Shown: piece by piece, positions 17,016 to 28,208 of the stretch | Position numbering within the stretch: the first letter of the stretch is position 1 | Layout of the letters: every line of letters starts with the position of its first letter | Assembly (NCBI RefSeq): GCF_019898765.1 | Contig: NZ_JAIOKB010000003.1 | Location: 372,001-436,000, forward strand | Direction: 5' to 3' | DNA from: Sphingomonas yunnanensis | GTDB taxonomy: Bacteria; Pseudomonadota; Alphaproteobacteria; Sphingomonadales; Sphingomonadaceae | DNA length: 64,000 bases | The notes under the pieces: generated by a model | Told to the model about the DNA's origin: nothing | Seen by the model: the letters and a program-made list of their open reading frames with translations, nothing else | Database searches by the model: none | Made by a program: the position numbers and the translations under genes

Positions 17016-17993
17016 CTACGCGCCGTCGAGGTCCTGCCACATGGCGCCGGGACGCCGCTCGCGCGCGGGCGGGGTCGAGGCGTGAAGGCCGTGTGCGGGC
17101 GCGCCGATCGCGGCGCTGCGCGCGACCAGGCTGGCGGTGAGGAAGCTGGTGCCCTGCGCCATGAAGCGCCGCGGCGTCGTGCCGAGGAATAAGTGTGAGT
17201 CGCGCAGGAAGTGCGATGCGTCATAATAGCTGCTGTCGATCAGCTCATAGGCCATCGGCCGGCGCGAGCGCAGCAGGCTGATGAACGAGCGCAGGAAGCG
17301 TGCGCGCCGCAGCAGCAATTTGGGCGCCATGCCGAAGGCCTGCGCGGCGACGCGCCGGAGCGCGTCGCCGGGGAGCACCAACCGCTCCGCCGCGTCGGCG
17401 ATCTCGATGACGCCGTCCACCAGCATCAGCTCCGTGAAGCGCCGGACGATGTCGTCATACCGATGCTCGCGCGCGAACAGCGGCGTGAGGATCGCGTCCA
17501 ATGCCGGCGCGATCGCCTCCTCCTGGTCCAGCGCATCGAGCATGTCGCGCAGCGCTGCGGCGGGCGCGTCGCCGAGCAGTTGCTCCAGCGGCAACACGCG
17601 ATTGTGGAAGCCTTGCGCGGAGCTCGCCGTCAGGCGGATCCAGCCGAGCGCCGTCAGGCCGATGCCGACCTGGATGCCGCCGTGCGTCGCGGCGCGAAAG
17701 GCGCAGCTCGTCGGTCCGTACAGGCTGACCCGGTCGGCGCGGGATCGGTGGTTCCGCACCGTGATGTCCACGCTTCCCGCGTCCACCAGCACGCAGATCA
17801 TCGGCGGTGCGGGAAGGAACCAGTTGATCATCTCCGCCCGGCTCTGTGCCGCGTAGGTGGCATAGCCGCTCACCAGCTCGCGCAGACCGTCGCACGGCAG
17901 GTCGTAACGCATCGCGAGACCGGCGGGCATCGCGAAGGCCGCCGCGGGGACCCCGGCGCGATTGGTGCCGCCGCGCACGTCCTCCGTCCTCAC
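17016..17993 (-). CDS. AraC family transcriptional regulator
   Basis: 325-residue DNA-binding protein. The N-terminal two-thirds is a beta-rich sensor domain (AraC_binding-like, with SADRVSLYGPTSCAF). The C-terminal third carries the two helix-turn-helix units, the second with the AraC signature SSYYDASHFLRDSHLFLGTTPRRF. The assigned GTG start at 17991-17993 lacks a well-placed ribosome site; an internal ATG (MPAGLAMRYDLP, about residue 23) is possible. It is 63 bp downstream of the YdcZ-type transporter gene on the same strand, which it may control. The effector is unknown. Confidence 0.82.
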   Translation of the reverse strand: MRTEDVRGGTNRAGVPAAAFAMPAGLAMRYDLPCDGLRELVSGYATYAAQSRAEMINWFLPAPPMICVLVDAGSVDITVRNHRSRADRVSLYGPTSCAFRAATHGGIQVGIGLTALGWIRLTASSAQGFHNRVLPLEQLLGDAPAAALRDMLDALDQEEAIAPALDAILTPLFAREHRYDDIVRRFTELMLVDGVIEIADAAERLVLPGDALRRVAAQAFGMAPKLLLRRARFLRSFISLLRSRRPMAYELIDSSYYDASHFLRDSHLFLGTTPRRFMAQGTSFLTASLVARSAAIGAPAHGLHASTPPARERRPGAMWQDLDGA

Positions 17994-18056
17994 CGTGGGC
18001 GGACCGGCCGGCGCACCGCGCGACCGCGACGCATGACTGACACGACGGTTGGCCGG

Positions 18057-18503
18057 TCAGAAGCGCGAGATCAGCGCGACGCCGCCGATCATCAGCGCCG
18101 CGCCCAGGAAGCGCATCGGATTCATCGCATGCTGCTCCATCCGCAGCAGGCCGAAATGGTCGATCGCGAGACTGGCGAGGATGTTGGCGGTGATCGTCAC
18201 GCCGTTGACGGGACCGGCCCCCAGCTTCTGGATGAAGGTGAAGCCGGCGAACACCGCGACGGCACCGACGATGCCGCCGAGCGGGGCCCACCACGGCATG
18301 GCAGCGAGATCCCCCACCGTGGGTAGCGGCCGGGGCATGCACACGAACAAGGCCGCGGTGGTGAACAGCACCAGCATGAACGAGACCGAGGTGGCGAGCC
18401 AGGGATTGCCGAGCGACTTGTTCAACTCGCCTCCCATCGCCGCTCCGGCGGCCTGCAGCATGCCAGCGACGAAGATAAAAGGGAAAGCCCAGGCAGCATT
18501 CAT
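18057..18503 (-). CDS. DMT-family transporter, YdcZ/DUF606 type
   Basis: 148-residue inner-membrane protein with five hydrophobic segments. It matches the short YdcZ (DUF606) branch of the drug/metabolite transporter superfamily: start WAFPFIFVAGMLQAAGAAMGGELNKSLG, a middle PWWAPLGGIVGAVAVFAG, and a last segment MRFLGAALMIGGVALISRF. These proteins usually act as half-size exporters that dimerise. The AraC-type regulator lies directly downstream. The substrate is unknown. Confidence 0.85.
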   Translation of the reverse strand: MNAAWAFPFIFVAGMLQAAGAAMGGELNKSLGNPWLATSVSFMLVLFTTAALFVCMPRPLPTVGDLAAMPWWAPLGGIVGAVAVFAGFTFIQKLGAGPVNGVTITANILASLAIDHFGLLRMEQHAMNPMRFLGAALMIGGVALISRF

Positions 18504-18622
18504 CGGGTCATCCTCTGCGAGTCAGCGCCACTTGCCGCGGCTCCAACCTTGCAGACCACATCAGATGTCCGGAGCCGAGAAATTAATTTGGATTGGCAAC
18601 GCAGGTGCGCGTGTCGCATACC

Positions 18623-19471
18623 TCACCGGGCGCCCCGCTGCCACTTGTCCGCCACGCCGCGGCCCAGCACGCGGCGGCGCTCCAGCCGCGCGCAGAGCGC
18701 GGCGTAATAGTCGGTGAGGAAGCCCGCGTCGTCGTCGTCGTCGGGGAGGCCGGCCTTGCCGCGGATCGTGCTCGCCGCCACGGCGAGCCGAGCCGCCTGG
18801 CCGGTGCGAAGCACCTCCTCCAGCGCGTGCAGCTCATATTCGCCGTACAGGTCGAGCGCCGCCTCGGTGAAGCGCCGCCCGGCCGGCGCGGCGGCGAGGT
18901 CGCTGCCGAGCGGCCGCCGCTCATCGCGCACCACCCAGGTGCCCGCGAGCAGGTCGCCCATGCGCAGCCGGTCGCGGTTGAACAGCGGGAAGAGCAGGAA
19001 GATCGCGGACCAGCCGAGCGCCGCGATCGCCAGCCAGGCGTCCGCCCGCTGCGCGCCGGCCTGCATGATCAGGAAGGTGAGCGGCAGGAACACCTCCACC
19101 TCGCGCACCGCGTTGCGCGCGACGATCGCGCTGCCGGTCAGCCGCACGCCGTCGCGCGCGATCACACGTAGGCCGAGCGCGCGCTTGCCGGGCGTGGCAC
19201 CGCGCACGCCCAGCTCGAAGAGGATGAACCAGCCGTTGCGCAGCACGAAGGCACCGAGCAGCCACAGCACCGCGATGATCTCGGCCGAGCGTGACCCCCG
19301 CGTGAGATAGCCGATCGCCGCACTCAGGAGCGCGAGCGTGAGCAGCATCGCCAGCAGGTCCAGGCAATAGGCCGCGGCGCGCGCGCCGGCGCCGCCGAGC
19401 TCGACGCCGAGGTCGACCCCCTCGGGCGTGACGAGGCGACGCCGCAGGCTCCGGCCGTCAGCGCGCGCCAT
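18623..19471 (-). CDS. RDD family membrane protein
   Basis: 282-residue membrane protein containing the RDD domain: GAGARAAAYCLDLLAM (where Arg/Asp positions are typical), then GATPGKRALGLRVIARDG and MGDLLAGTWVVRDERRPL. Three to four transmembrane segments lie in the first 170 residues; the last 100 are soluble. It is the last gene of a six-gene minus-strand run and overlaps the SpoIIM gene by 14 bp. RDD proteins are found in this block in many Gram-negatives; the biochemical function is not established, and ion transport has been suggested for some members. Confidence 0.85.
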   Translation of the reverse strand: MARADGRSLRRRLVTPEGVDLGVELGGAGARAAAYCLDLLAMLLTLALLSAAIGYLTRGSRSAEIIAVLWLLGAFVLRNGWFILFELGVRGATPGKRALGLRVIARDGVRLTGSAIVARNAVREVEVFLPLTFLIMQAGAQRADAWLAIAALGWSAIFLLFPLFNRDRLRMGDLLAGTWVVRDERRPLGSDLAAAPAGRRFTEAALDLYGEYELHALEEVLRTGQAARLAVAASTIRGKAGLPDDDDDAGFLTDYYAALCARLERRRVLGRGVADKWQRGAR

Positions 19472-20468
19472 CGCGGCCCCGCGGTAGATAGAAATAGGCC
19501 AGCCACGCCACGAGCATCACCGCGCCGATGGCGGCGCGCGCGAGGCCGCCGTCGACGGTCTGCCGCCCGATCCCTTCGAGCAGCCCGGCGGCGGCGAGCA
19601 TGATCACCGTGCCCATCACCACCACCGCCCCACCGCGCCCCGCGTCGAGCGCGGCGTCGGCCCTCTCCTGGCGTCCGGGAAAGGCGAAGGCCGCGCCGAT
19701 GCGGAAGCCTGCCGCCCCCGCGAGGACCACCGCGAACAACTCGGTGGTGCCGTGGATCGCGAGCCATTGCGCGAATTCCACGCCGACGTCGCGGCCGGCG
19801 AACACCGCGATCATCGCGCCGAGCGACAGGCCGTTATAGGCGATCAGCAGCGCGGTGGGTACGCCGAACGCGATCCCGAGCGCGAACGAGAAGATCGCGA
19901 TCTGCGCGTTGTGCGTGAAGAGGAAGGCGGCGAAGACCGCGAGCATGTCCCGCGCGCCCTTCGGGTGAAGCGTCGCGCGCAGCGTGGCGGCGCTGGCGCC
20001 CGGCTCGCGGCCGCCCGCCATGCCGTCGGGCACGAGGCCGTAGAACCAGCTCGCCTCGCCGCGCACCAGCAGATAACCCGCGAGGATGCCCGCGACCGTG
20101 AGCGCGAGCGCGGCCAGCGTCTCGCGCCACTGCGCGCGGACCGCGGCGGGCCAGTCATGGCGGAAGAAGCGCAGCAGCTGCGCCAGGGCGGGCTCGGCCG
20201 GGCCGTACAGCTGGAAATAGGCGCGCGTGCAGAGCTGCTCGAGATAGCCGATGAGCGCGCGATCGAGCGAGGTCGCGCGCGCGGCGGCGAGCGACGACAG
20301 CGCGACGCGATACAGCAGCGGCAGCGCGAGCAGCTCGTCGTCGTCGAGCGCGCGCACCGAATGTCGCTCGGCGCGCGCGAGCAGCGCGTCGAGCCGCGCC
20401 CAGTCGGCCTCGTGCGCGGCACGGAAGCGGCTACCAGCGGCGGCGGCGGAGGCGGGACGCGCGCTCAC
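19458..20468 (-). CDS. Stage II sporulation protein M-like membrane protein (SpoIIM family)
   Basis: 336-residue polytopic membrane protein. The N-terminal 130 residues are soluble and helical (HEADWARLDALLARAE). The SpoIIM core follows, with FLFTHNAQIAIFSFALGI and LLIAYNGLSLGAM. In non-sporulating bacteria this family occurs next to MoxR/DUF58 genes and not in a sporulation context. It overlaps both neighbours (14 bp downstream, 4 bp upstream), showing translational coupling. Confidence 0.87.
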   Translation of the reverse strand: MSARPASAAAAGSRFRAAHEADWARLDALLARAERHSVRALDDDELLALPLLYRVALSSLAAARATSLDRALIGYLEQLCTRAYFQLYGPAEPALAQLLRFFRHDWPAAVRAQWRETLAALALTVAGILAGYLLVRGEASWFYGLVPDGMAGGREPGASAATLRATLHPKGARDMLAVFAAFLFTHNAQIAIFSFALGIAFGVPTALLIAYNGLSLGAMIAVFAGRDVGVEFAQWLAIHGTTELFAVVLAGAAGFRIGAAFAFPGRQERADAALDAGRGGAVVVMGTVIMLAAAGLLEGIGRQTVDGGLARAAIGAVMLVAWLAYFYLPRGRDGAR

Positions 20469-21765
20469 AGCAGGTGCCGCCGCTTGAGCTCGGCGTAGGT
20501 CGCGACGAGCCGCTCGCCGACCTGATCGTGCGCGGCCTCGACCACGTGCGCGCCGAGGTGACGCAGCCGCGTGAGCACCAGCAGCCGGTCGCGCAGCAGC
20601 GCCGCGGCGGTGACCGCGCGGGTGATGTCGGCGGGGCGTTCGGGCGCGCGCGCGATGATCGCCTCCAGCTCGGCGTCGCGCAGCACGACGAGCAGCAGCA
20701 GGTGGCGCTGCACCAGACGCGCCGCGGCGCGCACCAGCGCCTCGGCGGCGACCAGGTCGGTCACTTCGGTGAACAGCACCACGGTCGAGCGGCGCGTCAG
20801 CCGCCCGGCGAGATCGGATAGCGCGAAGGTGTAGTTGCTCTCCGCCAGGCTATAGTCGAGCGCGGCGACGCGGTGCTGCAAGGTGGCGAACGCGCGCGCA
20901 CCGCCGACGAAGCCGGTCGACAGCCGCGGCCGCTCGTCGAACGCCTCGATCGCGACGCGATCGCCGAGCTTGAGCGCGACCCAGGCCGCCAGCAGTGCCG
21001 CCGTCACCGCGCGGTCGATCCGCGGCACGCGCGCGACCGGCTCGCTCATCTGCCGCGCGGTGTCGAGCGCGAAGACGATCTGGCTGTTACGCTCGGGCCG
21101 GTAATCCTTGGCGTGGAGCCGGGTGTGGCGCGCCGATTGTTTCCAGTCGATCGCGCGCCGATCCATCCCGGGCTGGAACTCGACCAGCGCCTCGAACTCG
21201 CTGCCGTCGCCGCGGTCCTGCTGCGCCAGCATGCCGTCGAAGGCGAGCCGCCGCAGCAGTTCGGCGCCGCGCTGCCGCACCGGGCGGATGTCGGGCAGGA
21301 TCGGCAGTGCGGCGGCGAGCGGTCGCGCGCGCTGGTGCCACGCGAGCCCGAGCGGACCGTGCCAGCGCAGCCACAAGGTCGCAGGGCGCGCGGTGCCGCG
21401 ACGCCGCGGCGTGACCGTGATCGTCGCGCTGCCGTGCCCGTCGACGAGCGCGACGGCGCAGCGGCCATCGTCCGCCAGCGTGAGCAGCGGGTCGGCCGCG
21501 AGCGCCACCTCGGCGCCGCGGACCCGCGGATCCGCGGTCACCGCCACGGCGAGCGCGACCTCGGCGCCGACCGGCGCGCTATCGGGCAGCGTGAGCGCGG
21601 CGCTGGCGCGATGCGCGCCGAGCCACGCGTCGGCGATCACCAGCAGCAGCACCGCGGCGGGCCAGGCGAGCGCGACATACCAGCGCGCGGGTAGCGCCAC
21701 CGCGACCACCAGCGCGAGCGGCGCGCCCGCCGCCGCCGCCAGCGCGGCCGCGCGGGTCGGATAGA

Positions 21766-21769
<4 letters not shown>
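20465..21769 (-). CDS. DUF58 domain-containing membrane protein
   Basis: 434-residue protein with two N-terminal membrane segments, an immunoglobulin-like middle, and the DUF58 core [20 protein letters not shown] followed by a von Willebrand A-like C-terminal part ([14 protein letters not shown]). DUF58 proteins are the usual partners of MoxR ATPases. It overlaps moxR by 4 bp and the SpoIIM gene by 4 bp. It is probably a membrane anchor or substrate adaptor for the ATPase complex. Confidence 0.88.
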
Positions 21770-22718
<949 letters not shown>

Positions 22719-22722
<4 letters not shown>

Positions 22723-23945
22723 TCTCGTTCCCCCATCCAGTCGTGCAGTGCGCGCGCCGCGCGCGTCATCTCAGCGGCACCCGTGGCCGCGGCGAGGGTG
22801 CTCGCCAGCGCGGTGAAGCGCGCGTGTCGATCGAGCCCGTCGAGATAGGCGTCGAGCGCGGCGCCGCGAAGCCGTGCGGGCGCGGCGAAGGCGCGCGCCG
22901 CCGCCTCGCGCACCACGTCGACGTAGCGCTGCCCCAGTCGCGCCTCGCGCCCGGCCCTGCGCACCAGCGCGGCGGTGTTGTCGACCAGCGCGGCCTTGCC
23001 GAGCGCGAGCGCGCGCGGGCGCTCGCGCGGGCTGCCGAAGCGCGTGACCGTCCCCAGTGCGGCGAGCAGCAAGGCGACCGCGAGCGTCAGCGTCAGCGCG
23101 AGGAACGGCGGCTCGAACACCAGCTTGAGCGGGTTCGCCCCCGCCGCCAGGCCATTGAGCGTGACGTCGAAGGCGATTCCCTGCGCCGCGTTCGAGTTCA
23201 TCCAGTCGAGCAGCGCCAGCGCCGCCGCGGCGGTGCGCGGATCGTGCATCCCGCGATTGTCGAGCAGGTCGGGATCGGCGAGGACGTAGAGCGGCCGGTC
23301 GGTGAAACGGCCGAGCACGATCGCGCCGCGCTCGTCGACGATGACGGGCTCGAGCACCCCGTAGGCGGGCGAGCGCGCCGGCGCGCGGATCGCCTGGAGC
23401 GGGCGGGGGGCGGCGAGACGCAGCCCGGCGAGCTCGGGCACGACCGCGCGCAGCGGCCGGCCGAAGCTGGGGCGCTGGACGATCGCGAACCGGGTCTCCG
23501 GCACGAACACGCCATAGGCTTCCAGGCGGTCCTTCAGGCCCGTGACATGAACCCAGCCGGGATGTTTGGCGTCGGCGCGTGTCGACCATTTGGGCAGCAC
23601 GAACAGGGTGGGCAGCGATGCGCGGGGCGCCAGTACCGGGTCGATCGGTGCGGCACCGGTCTCCGGCGTGGCGACGAGCAGATCCTCGGTGTCGAAGCGA
23701 TGCGGGTCGCGCACGATCCGCGGGCGACGCCCGGTCGCCTCGGCGAGGCGGACGAGCGCGCTATAGCCGGTGACGCCGCCCGACAGCGCGTGCGCGCCAC
23801 CGTCGCCGCGTCCGCGCCAGTCGGGCGCATAGGCGCTGAGCAGCAGCGTCGCGACGAAGCCGGCGATGCCGAGCGCGAGCAGGACCGCCACCGTGGTCGG
23901 CGCGAACAGTCGCGGCGTCGGCGCTGCGTCGCTCACGCGCGCCAT
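22719..23945 (-). CDS. DUF4350 domain-containing membrane protein
   Basis: 408-residue protein with an N-terminal membrane segment ([22 protein letters not shown]), a periplasmic domain starting [25 protein letters not shown] that is the DUF4350 core, a second membrane segment ([16 protein letters not shown]) and a cytosolic C-terminal helical region. The ATG at 23943-23945 is preferred; a GTG at 23936, in a GTGA overlap with the upstream stop, is an equally plausible start. It overlaps moxR by 4 bp. Confidence 0.8.
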
Positions 23946-24658
23946 GCCGTGGGCAGCGCGAAGGCGGCATAATCGGCGCGCGCCATCTCCCATCCCGCGG
24001 CGTCGACCGGGCGTCCGCCGAACAGGCTGCGCTCCACCAGCCGCGCGATCGCGGCGAAGCGCTCGCGCGCAGGCGGCGGCAGTCCGGGGGCGGCGGCGAG
24101 TTCGCGCGCGGTCAGCGCCGGCTGGACCATCGCCGGGCGTCGACGTGCGAGGTCCTCGACCGAGCGGACCAGCAGCAAGTGGACCGCCTCGGCGAAGCGA
24201 CCCGCCGCGGCGAGGGCGTCGGCCTCGCGCAGCCAGGCGCGCACCGGTGCCGGCTCGAACAGCGGCGGCTCCTCCGCCGCCGTGGGATCACCGGCACGAC
24301 GGCGGCGCCAACGCGGCCAGCGCCACACGCCGTAGCGCACCCGCTCCACGACGGCCCAGGCCACGCCCGCGAGCAGCAGCGCGATCGCGCTCCACAGCAG
24401 GATCTTGGCGTAGGGCAGATCGGGCAGGTCGGGCAGCCATCGGCCGAGCCAGCGAAAGGCGCGCGCGATCGGGCGCAGCGCGGCCTCGATCCACTCGCCG
24501 AGCGTGCGCAGCCATGCCGGCGTCGGGACGGGCGGTGGCGGGCGCGTCAGCTGGAACTGCACCGAGGGATCCGCGACCAGGGCGCGATGCGCCTCGGCGA
24601 AGCGCGCCGACGCGAGCTCGCGCGCGGCGCCTCCGTCCCTGATCGTCGCTGTGCTCAC
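23933..24658 (-). CDS. DUF4129 domain-containing membrane protein; first gene of the MoxR operon
   Basis: 241-residue protein. The N-terminal 85 residues are soluble and proline-rich, then one membrane segment (AKILLWSAIALLLAGVAWAVV). The cytosolic DUF4129 domain follows, with AEAVHLLLVRSVEDLARRR and LTARELA. The start is a GTG at 24656-24658. This is the promoter-proximal gene, and the 144-bp gap to the divergent membrane-protein gene likely carries its promoter. DUF4129 genes regularly co-occur with DUF4350, MoxR and DUF58. Confidence 0.82.
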   Translation of the reverse strand: MSTATIRDGGAARELASARFAEAHRALVADPSVQFQLTRPPPPVPTPAWLRTLGEWIEAALRPIARAFRWLGRWLPDLPDLPYAKILLWSAIALLLAGVAWAVVERVRYGVWRWPRWRRRRAGDPTAAEEPPLFEPAPVRAWLREADALAAAGRFAEAVHLLLVRSVEDLARRRPAMVQPALTARELAAAPGLPPPARERFAAIARLVERSLFGGRPVDAAGWEMARADYAAFALPTAWRA

Positions 24659-24802
24659 CCGTCCCCCAAATCGGTGCCTGCCGACTGTGCTTATAAGAAG
24701 AGTGACGTGGAGTAATCAGCATTCACCACGATTCTGGCTAGACTTCGCGCCGGACTTGCGTCGTCATGATCGCGGTGATGATCCGGGCGAAAGAGGGAGT
24801 AT

Positions 24803-25561
24803 ATGGCGACCGTCATCGGTGAGCGTTCGGCGTCGTTGCGCCTCGGAACAGTGTTGTCGCGCGCGGGGCAGGCGGTGCGTTCGGCACCGGCGCTGTTCTT
24901 CGGGATCGGCTTCCTCCTCGCCGCACTGCCCGCCGCCATGTTCCAGCTGATGGTGCTCGGCGCGGGCGAGGCGGGGGTGGCGCTCTCGATCGCGTTCGGC
25001 CTCGGCTGGTTCGTGCTGTATCTCGCGGCGCAGGCGCTCATGATGCGCGCCGCGGTGGACCGACTCGACGACCGCGCCGAGCCGCTGCGCGCGCTGGTCG
25101 AGGTCGCCGCGAAGACGGCGCTGCCGCTGCTCGCGACCTCGCTGCTCTACGGGCTCGCCGTCCTGCTCGGCTGGTTCGCCCTCCTGGTCCCCGGCGTGAT
25201 CGTGGCGACGATGTGGTCGCTCGCGACGGTGGTGGTCGTCGCCGAGCGGGCGGGCCCGATCACCGCCTTCGGACGGAGCCGCGCCCTGACCAGCGGTTCG
25301 CGTTGGCGGATCTTCGGCCTCTTCCTGCTCGTCGGCATCTTCTATCTGCTCTGCTACGCCGTACTCGGCCTGGTACGCACGACCGTGTTCGGCCTGTCCG
25401 CGGTGGACACAGGCGCGTCGGTCGGCGGCGTGATCTTCTCGGCCGCGCTGAACACGGTCGGGCTACCGATCTGGTGTGCGATCCAGGCGGCGCTGTACGT
25501 CGAGTTGCGCGATGCCAAGGACGGTCCGGCCGGGGACCGTCTCGCCGACATCTTCGCCTGA
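24803..25561 (+). CDS. Polytopic membrane protein of unknown function (GDPD-membrane-domain-like)
   Basis: 252-residue inner-membrane protein with about six hydrophobic segments. The pattern GWFALLVPGVIVATMWSLATVVVVAER followed by a soluble loop with AFGRSRALTSGSRWRIFGLF resembles the membrane domain attached to some glycerophosphodiester phosphodiesterases and the YciC/UPF0259 group. No catalytic domain is present. It is divergent from the MoxR operon, and an AGGGAG ribosome site lies upstream of the ATG. Function unknown. Confidence 0.7.
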   Translation: MATVIGERSASLRLGTVLSRAGQAVRSAPALFFGIGFLLAALPAAMFQLMVLGAGEAGVALSIAFGLGWFVLYLAAQALMMRAAVDRLDDRAEPLRALVEVAAKTALPLLATSLLYGLAVLLGWFALLVPGVIVATMWSLATVVVVAERAGPITAFGRSRALTSGSRWRIFGLFLLVGIFYLLCYAVLGLVRTTVFGLSAVDTGASVGGVIFSAALNTVGLPIWCAIQAALYVELRDAKDGPAGDRLADIFA

Positions 25562-25853
25562 TCGTCGGCATCGGGCGTCGACGACAGCGATCGCGCGGCG
25601 CGCTCGGCACGATGATCGCTTCGCCGCCGGCGGGGCGCTGAGCGAGGCCTATGACGGGCGGCCGGTGCTGCTCGGGACCGGCGCGCGGGGCACCCCGCGC
25701 TGGCGCCGCTGGTCGGGTCTGTCAGCGACCCGATGGCTGACGCCGGCTGGGAGCGCGGGCTGTCCGCCGCGCTGCCGCTGGTGCCGCTCGCCTGCGCGGC
25801 GAGCCTGCCGCGCGCTCGCCTGCCGGCCCGCGGCGGCGGGCACCCGCGAGCGA

Positions 25854-26597
25854 CTAGGCCGCGTGTACCGCGCGATCGAAGACGGGGTGGGCGCGGACCC
25901 GGCTGGCGTTCGCCCGACCCGCCGCGCTGTCGTGACTGAGCCGGTTGGCCTCGGCGACATGGTAGAACGCGACGACGTCATCGATCCGCTCGAAGCGAGC
26001 GTCGGCGGCGAGCAGGCGGACGTAGAAGTCCCAGTCGTTGCAATTATGGAACGACGGGTCGAAGCCCGCGACCGCCAGCGCGACGCTGCGACGGACGATC
26101 GACCAGCTCGGCCCGATCGCGCCGCTGATCGCCAGCGCGGAGTGGATGTCGCCGCCGCTCCAGCCGCACTCGGGCTCGCCGGACGAGCCGCACGGCCACA
26201 CGCGCCGGAACTGACCGACGACGACGTCGGCGTCGTGCCCCGCCGCGAGCAGCGCCGCAGCGGCGCCGTCGAGCCAGGCGTCGTCGCTGTCGAGGAAGGC
26301 GACCCACTCGGCGCGGGCGAGCGCGAGCCCGGCGTTGCGCGCGCCCGAGGCGCCCATGTTGCGCGGCAGCAGTACCGCCCGGACGGTCGCGTGGCGGGCC
26401 TCGAGCGCGCTCAGCACCGCTGCGGTGCGATCCGTCGAGCCGTCGTCGACGAGGATGACCTGGCGCGGCGGCGGGTCCTGCGCCAGCACGCTCGCGACCG
26501 CCTGGGCCACGGTGCGCGCGCGATTGAAGCAGGGGATGACGACGTCATAGTGGCCGCACCTCACGGCGTGAGGCGGCCCGGTCTCTGATGTAAGCAT
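25854..26597 (-). CDS. Family 2 glycosyltransferase
   Basis: GT-A fold glycosyltransferase that would transfer a sugar from a nucleotide-activated donor. The N-terminal VVIPCFNRARTVAQAVASVL and VILVDDGSTDRT are the family hallmarks, followed by NMGASGARNAGLALA and the metal-binding DxD-type FLDSDDAW. The frame is open further upstream, but the ATG at 26595-26597 begins the first family-like sequence, giving 247 residues. There is no membrane segment. It lies 59 bp downstream of phoA on the same strand. Acceptor and donor are unknown, and no polysaccharide cluster is adjacent. Confidence 0.85.
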   Translation of the reverse strand: MLTSETGPPHAVRCGHYDVVIPCFNRARTVAQAVASVLAQDPPPRQVILVDDGSTDRTAAVLSALEARHATVRAVLLPRNMGASGARNAGLALARAEWVAFLDSDDAWLDGAAAALLAAGHDADVVVGQFRRVWPCGSSGEPECGWSGGDIHSALAISGAIGPSWSIVRRSVALAVAGFDPSFHNCNDWDFYVRLLAADARFERIDDVVAFYHVAEANRLSHDSAAGRANASRVRAHPVFDRAVHAA

Positions 26598-26656
26598 GGT
26601 CGAGCCTTTAAGGTGACACGTCGGCGACCGCAACGACGGCCGCGCGCCGCGGCGGG

Positions 26657-28063
26657 TCAGCGCAGCCCGAGCGCGTCGCGGATGATGTAGTGCAGGTCGG
26701 TCTGGTCGAGCAGGCCGCTGACATTGACCGCGCACGGCCCGTAAGCCGCGACGCGCAGCTGCGTGCCGGTATGCCCCTGCGAGCCTTCCTCCGCCGTGCC
26801 GCAGTTGACCGTGATCACGCTGCCCTCGCGCGTGGTGAGCGCGGCGGTAAGACCGGGCGCGCGCGTGCCGTCGCCGACGATCTGGCTGGTATGGGCATGG
26901 TCGGCGGTGACGATCACCAGCGTGTGCCCGTCCGCCTCGGCGAAGGCGAGCGCCTCCTGCACCGCCTCGTCGAGGTCGACCGTCTCGCCGATCTGGCCGC
27001 AGGGGTCGGCGGCATGGTCCTGCTTGTCGATCGAGGCGCCCTCGACCTGGAGGAAGAAGCCTTTGGGGCGGCCGCGTAGCAGCGCGATCGCCTTCTTCGT
27101 CATCGCCGCCAGCGTCGGCGTCGCGGCGGTGCGCTCCGCGTTGGGCCGGCAGGTGGCGGGCGGCCGGTCGATGTTGCCGTGGTGGGTCGCGCGCGGTCCG
27201 GTCCAGCGCACCGGCATGTTGCCCGGAGCGAACAGGCCGAGCAGCGGCTGACGGTCGTCGGCGCGAGTGACCGCCTCCAGCTCGGCGGCGGTGCGGACGA
27301 TGCGATAGCCGCGCGCGCGGGCCTGATCGAGGAGCGTCCGGCCCTTGTACGCGCCGGCAGGCGCCATCTCGGCGAAGCTCTCGGCGCCGCCGCCCAGCAC
27401 GAGGTCGGCGCGGGTCGCGAGCAGCTGCTCGGTGATCGATCCGGCGCCGCCCTGCTCCAGCGCGTTCTGCGGGCAGGTCCGGCTCGTCTCCGCCGGTGCG
27501 AAGCAGCTGCGCTGGACGACATGCGCGAGAAGGGCGCCGGGCGTGGCGTCCTGGATCGCGGCGGTGGAGACGTCGCCGGTGGCGAGCCCGGCCGCCTTGG
27601 CGCGCTCGAGCAGCGTCGCGTGGGGAACGCCGCGGATATCGACACCGATCGCGCCGTTGTAGCTCTTCACGCCCGTGGCCCAGGCGGTCGCCGAGGCGGC
27701 GCTGTCGGTCACGTAATTGGGCTTCCCCGTGGTGCGATCGAGCGAGTAATGGGTATATTGTCCGGTGAAGGGCAGCGCATCGATGCCCTTGAGATAGCCG
27801 CCCGCGCCCTCGGCATAGTCGCGCGCCAGCGTGATCTCCGAATCGCCCATGCCGTCACCGATCAGCAGGATGACGTTGCGCACCTCACCGTCGGACGCGA
27901 GCGCGCGATAGGCGGCGCGCATGTCGCCGCGCAGCCGTCGCGCGCCGCCGGGCTGGCTGAGATCGCCCGCCGCGGCGCGCGACAGGTCGGGCGCGGCGCG
28001 TTGCGCCAGCGCCGGCTGCACGGTGCCGGCGAGCAGCGCGGTCAGAGCGAGACGCGGGAACAT
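26657..28063 (-). CDS. phoA: Alkaline phosphatase PhoA-type
   Basis: Periplasmic metal-dependent phosphomonoesterase. The signal peptide [20 protein letters not shown] defines the start at 28063, which has AGGAG seven bases upstream; seven extra codons upstream are unlikely to be used. Key motifs are [11 protein letters not shown] (metal-binding Asp), [15 protein letters not shown] with the nucleophilic serine (about residue 121), [14 protein letters not shown] and TADHAHTSQ (metal-binding histidines). The 468-residue product is normal for the family. It is downstream of a TonB receptor and near a broken phoD, so this was a phosphate-acquisition block. Confidence 0.93.
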   Translation of the reverse strand: MFPRLALTALLAGTVQPALAQRAAPDLSRAAAGDLSQPGGARRLRGDMRAAYRALASDGEVRNVILLIGDGMGDSEITLARDYAEGAGGYLKGIDALPFTGQYTHYSLDRTTGKPNYVTDSAASATAWATGVKSYNGAIGVDIRGVPHATLLERAKAAGLATGDVSTAAIQDATPGALLAHVVQRSCFAPAETSRTCPQNALEQGGAGSITEQLLATRADLVLGGGAESFAEMAPAGAYKGRTLLDQARARGYRIVRTAAELEAVTRADDRQPLLGLFAPGNMPVRWTGPRATHHGNIDRPPATCRPNAERTAATPTLAAMTKKAIALLRGRPKGFFLQVEGASIDKQDHAADPCGQIGETVDLDEAVQEALAFAEADGHTLVIVTADHAHTSQIVGDGTRAPGLTAALTTREGSVITVNCGTAEEGSQGHTGTQLRVAAYGPCAVNVSGLLDQTDLHYIIRDALGLR

Positions 28064-28208
28064 GGTGTTTCTCCTGAGAGTCATGGCGTTTCCATCACGG
28101 TCGGCGCGGCGTCAGAGCTGAGCGAGATCCTCTGCGGTCCCGAAGAGCACGGGCGATCTGACAAAAGCTAGCGACCGATCGCAAGTTCGATCATCTCAGC
28201 AGTCCAGA

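Noticed and set aside
25562-25853. Possible frameshifted coding remnant (segments SEAYDGRPVLLG and LAPLVGSVSDPMADAGW in neighbouring frames)
   Set aside because: The two segments can be joined only by assuming a frameshift, and I cannot match either to a family; the 292-bp gap is left without a gene.
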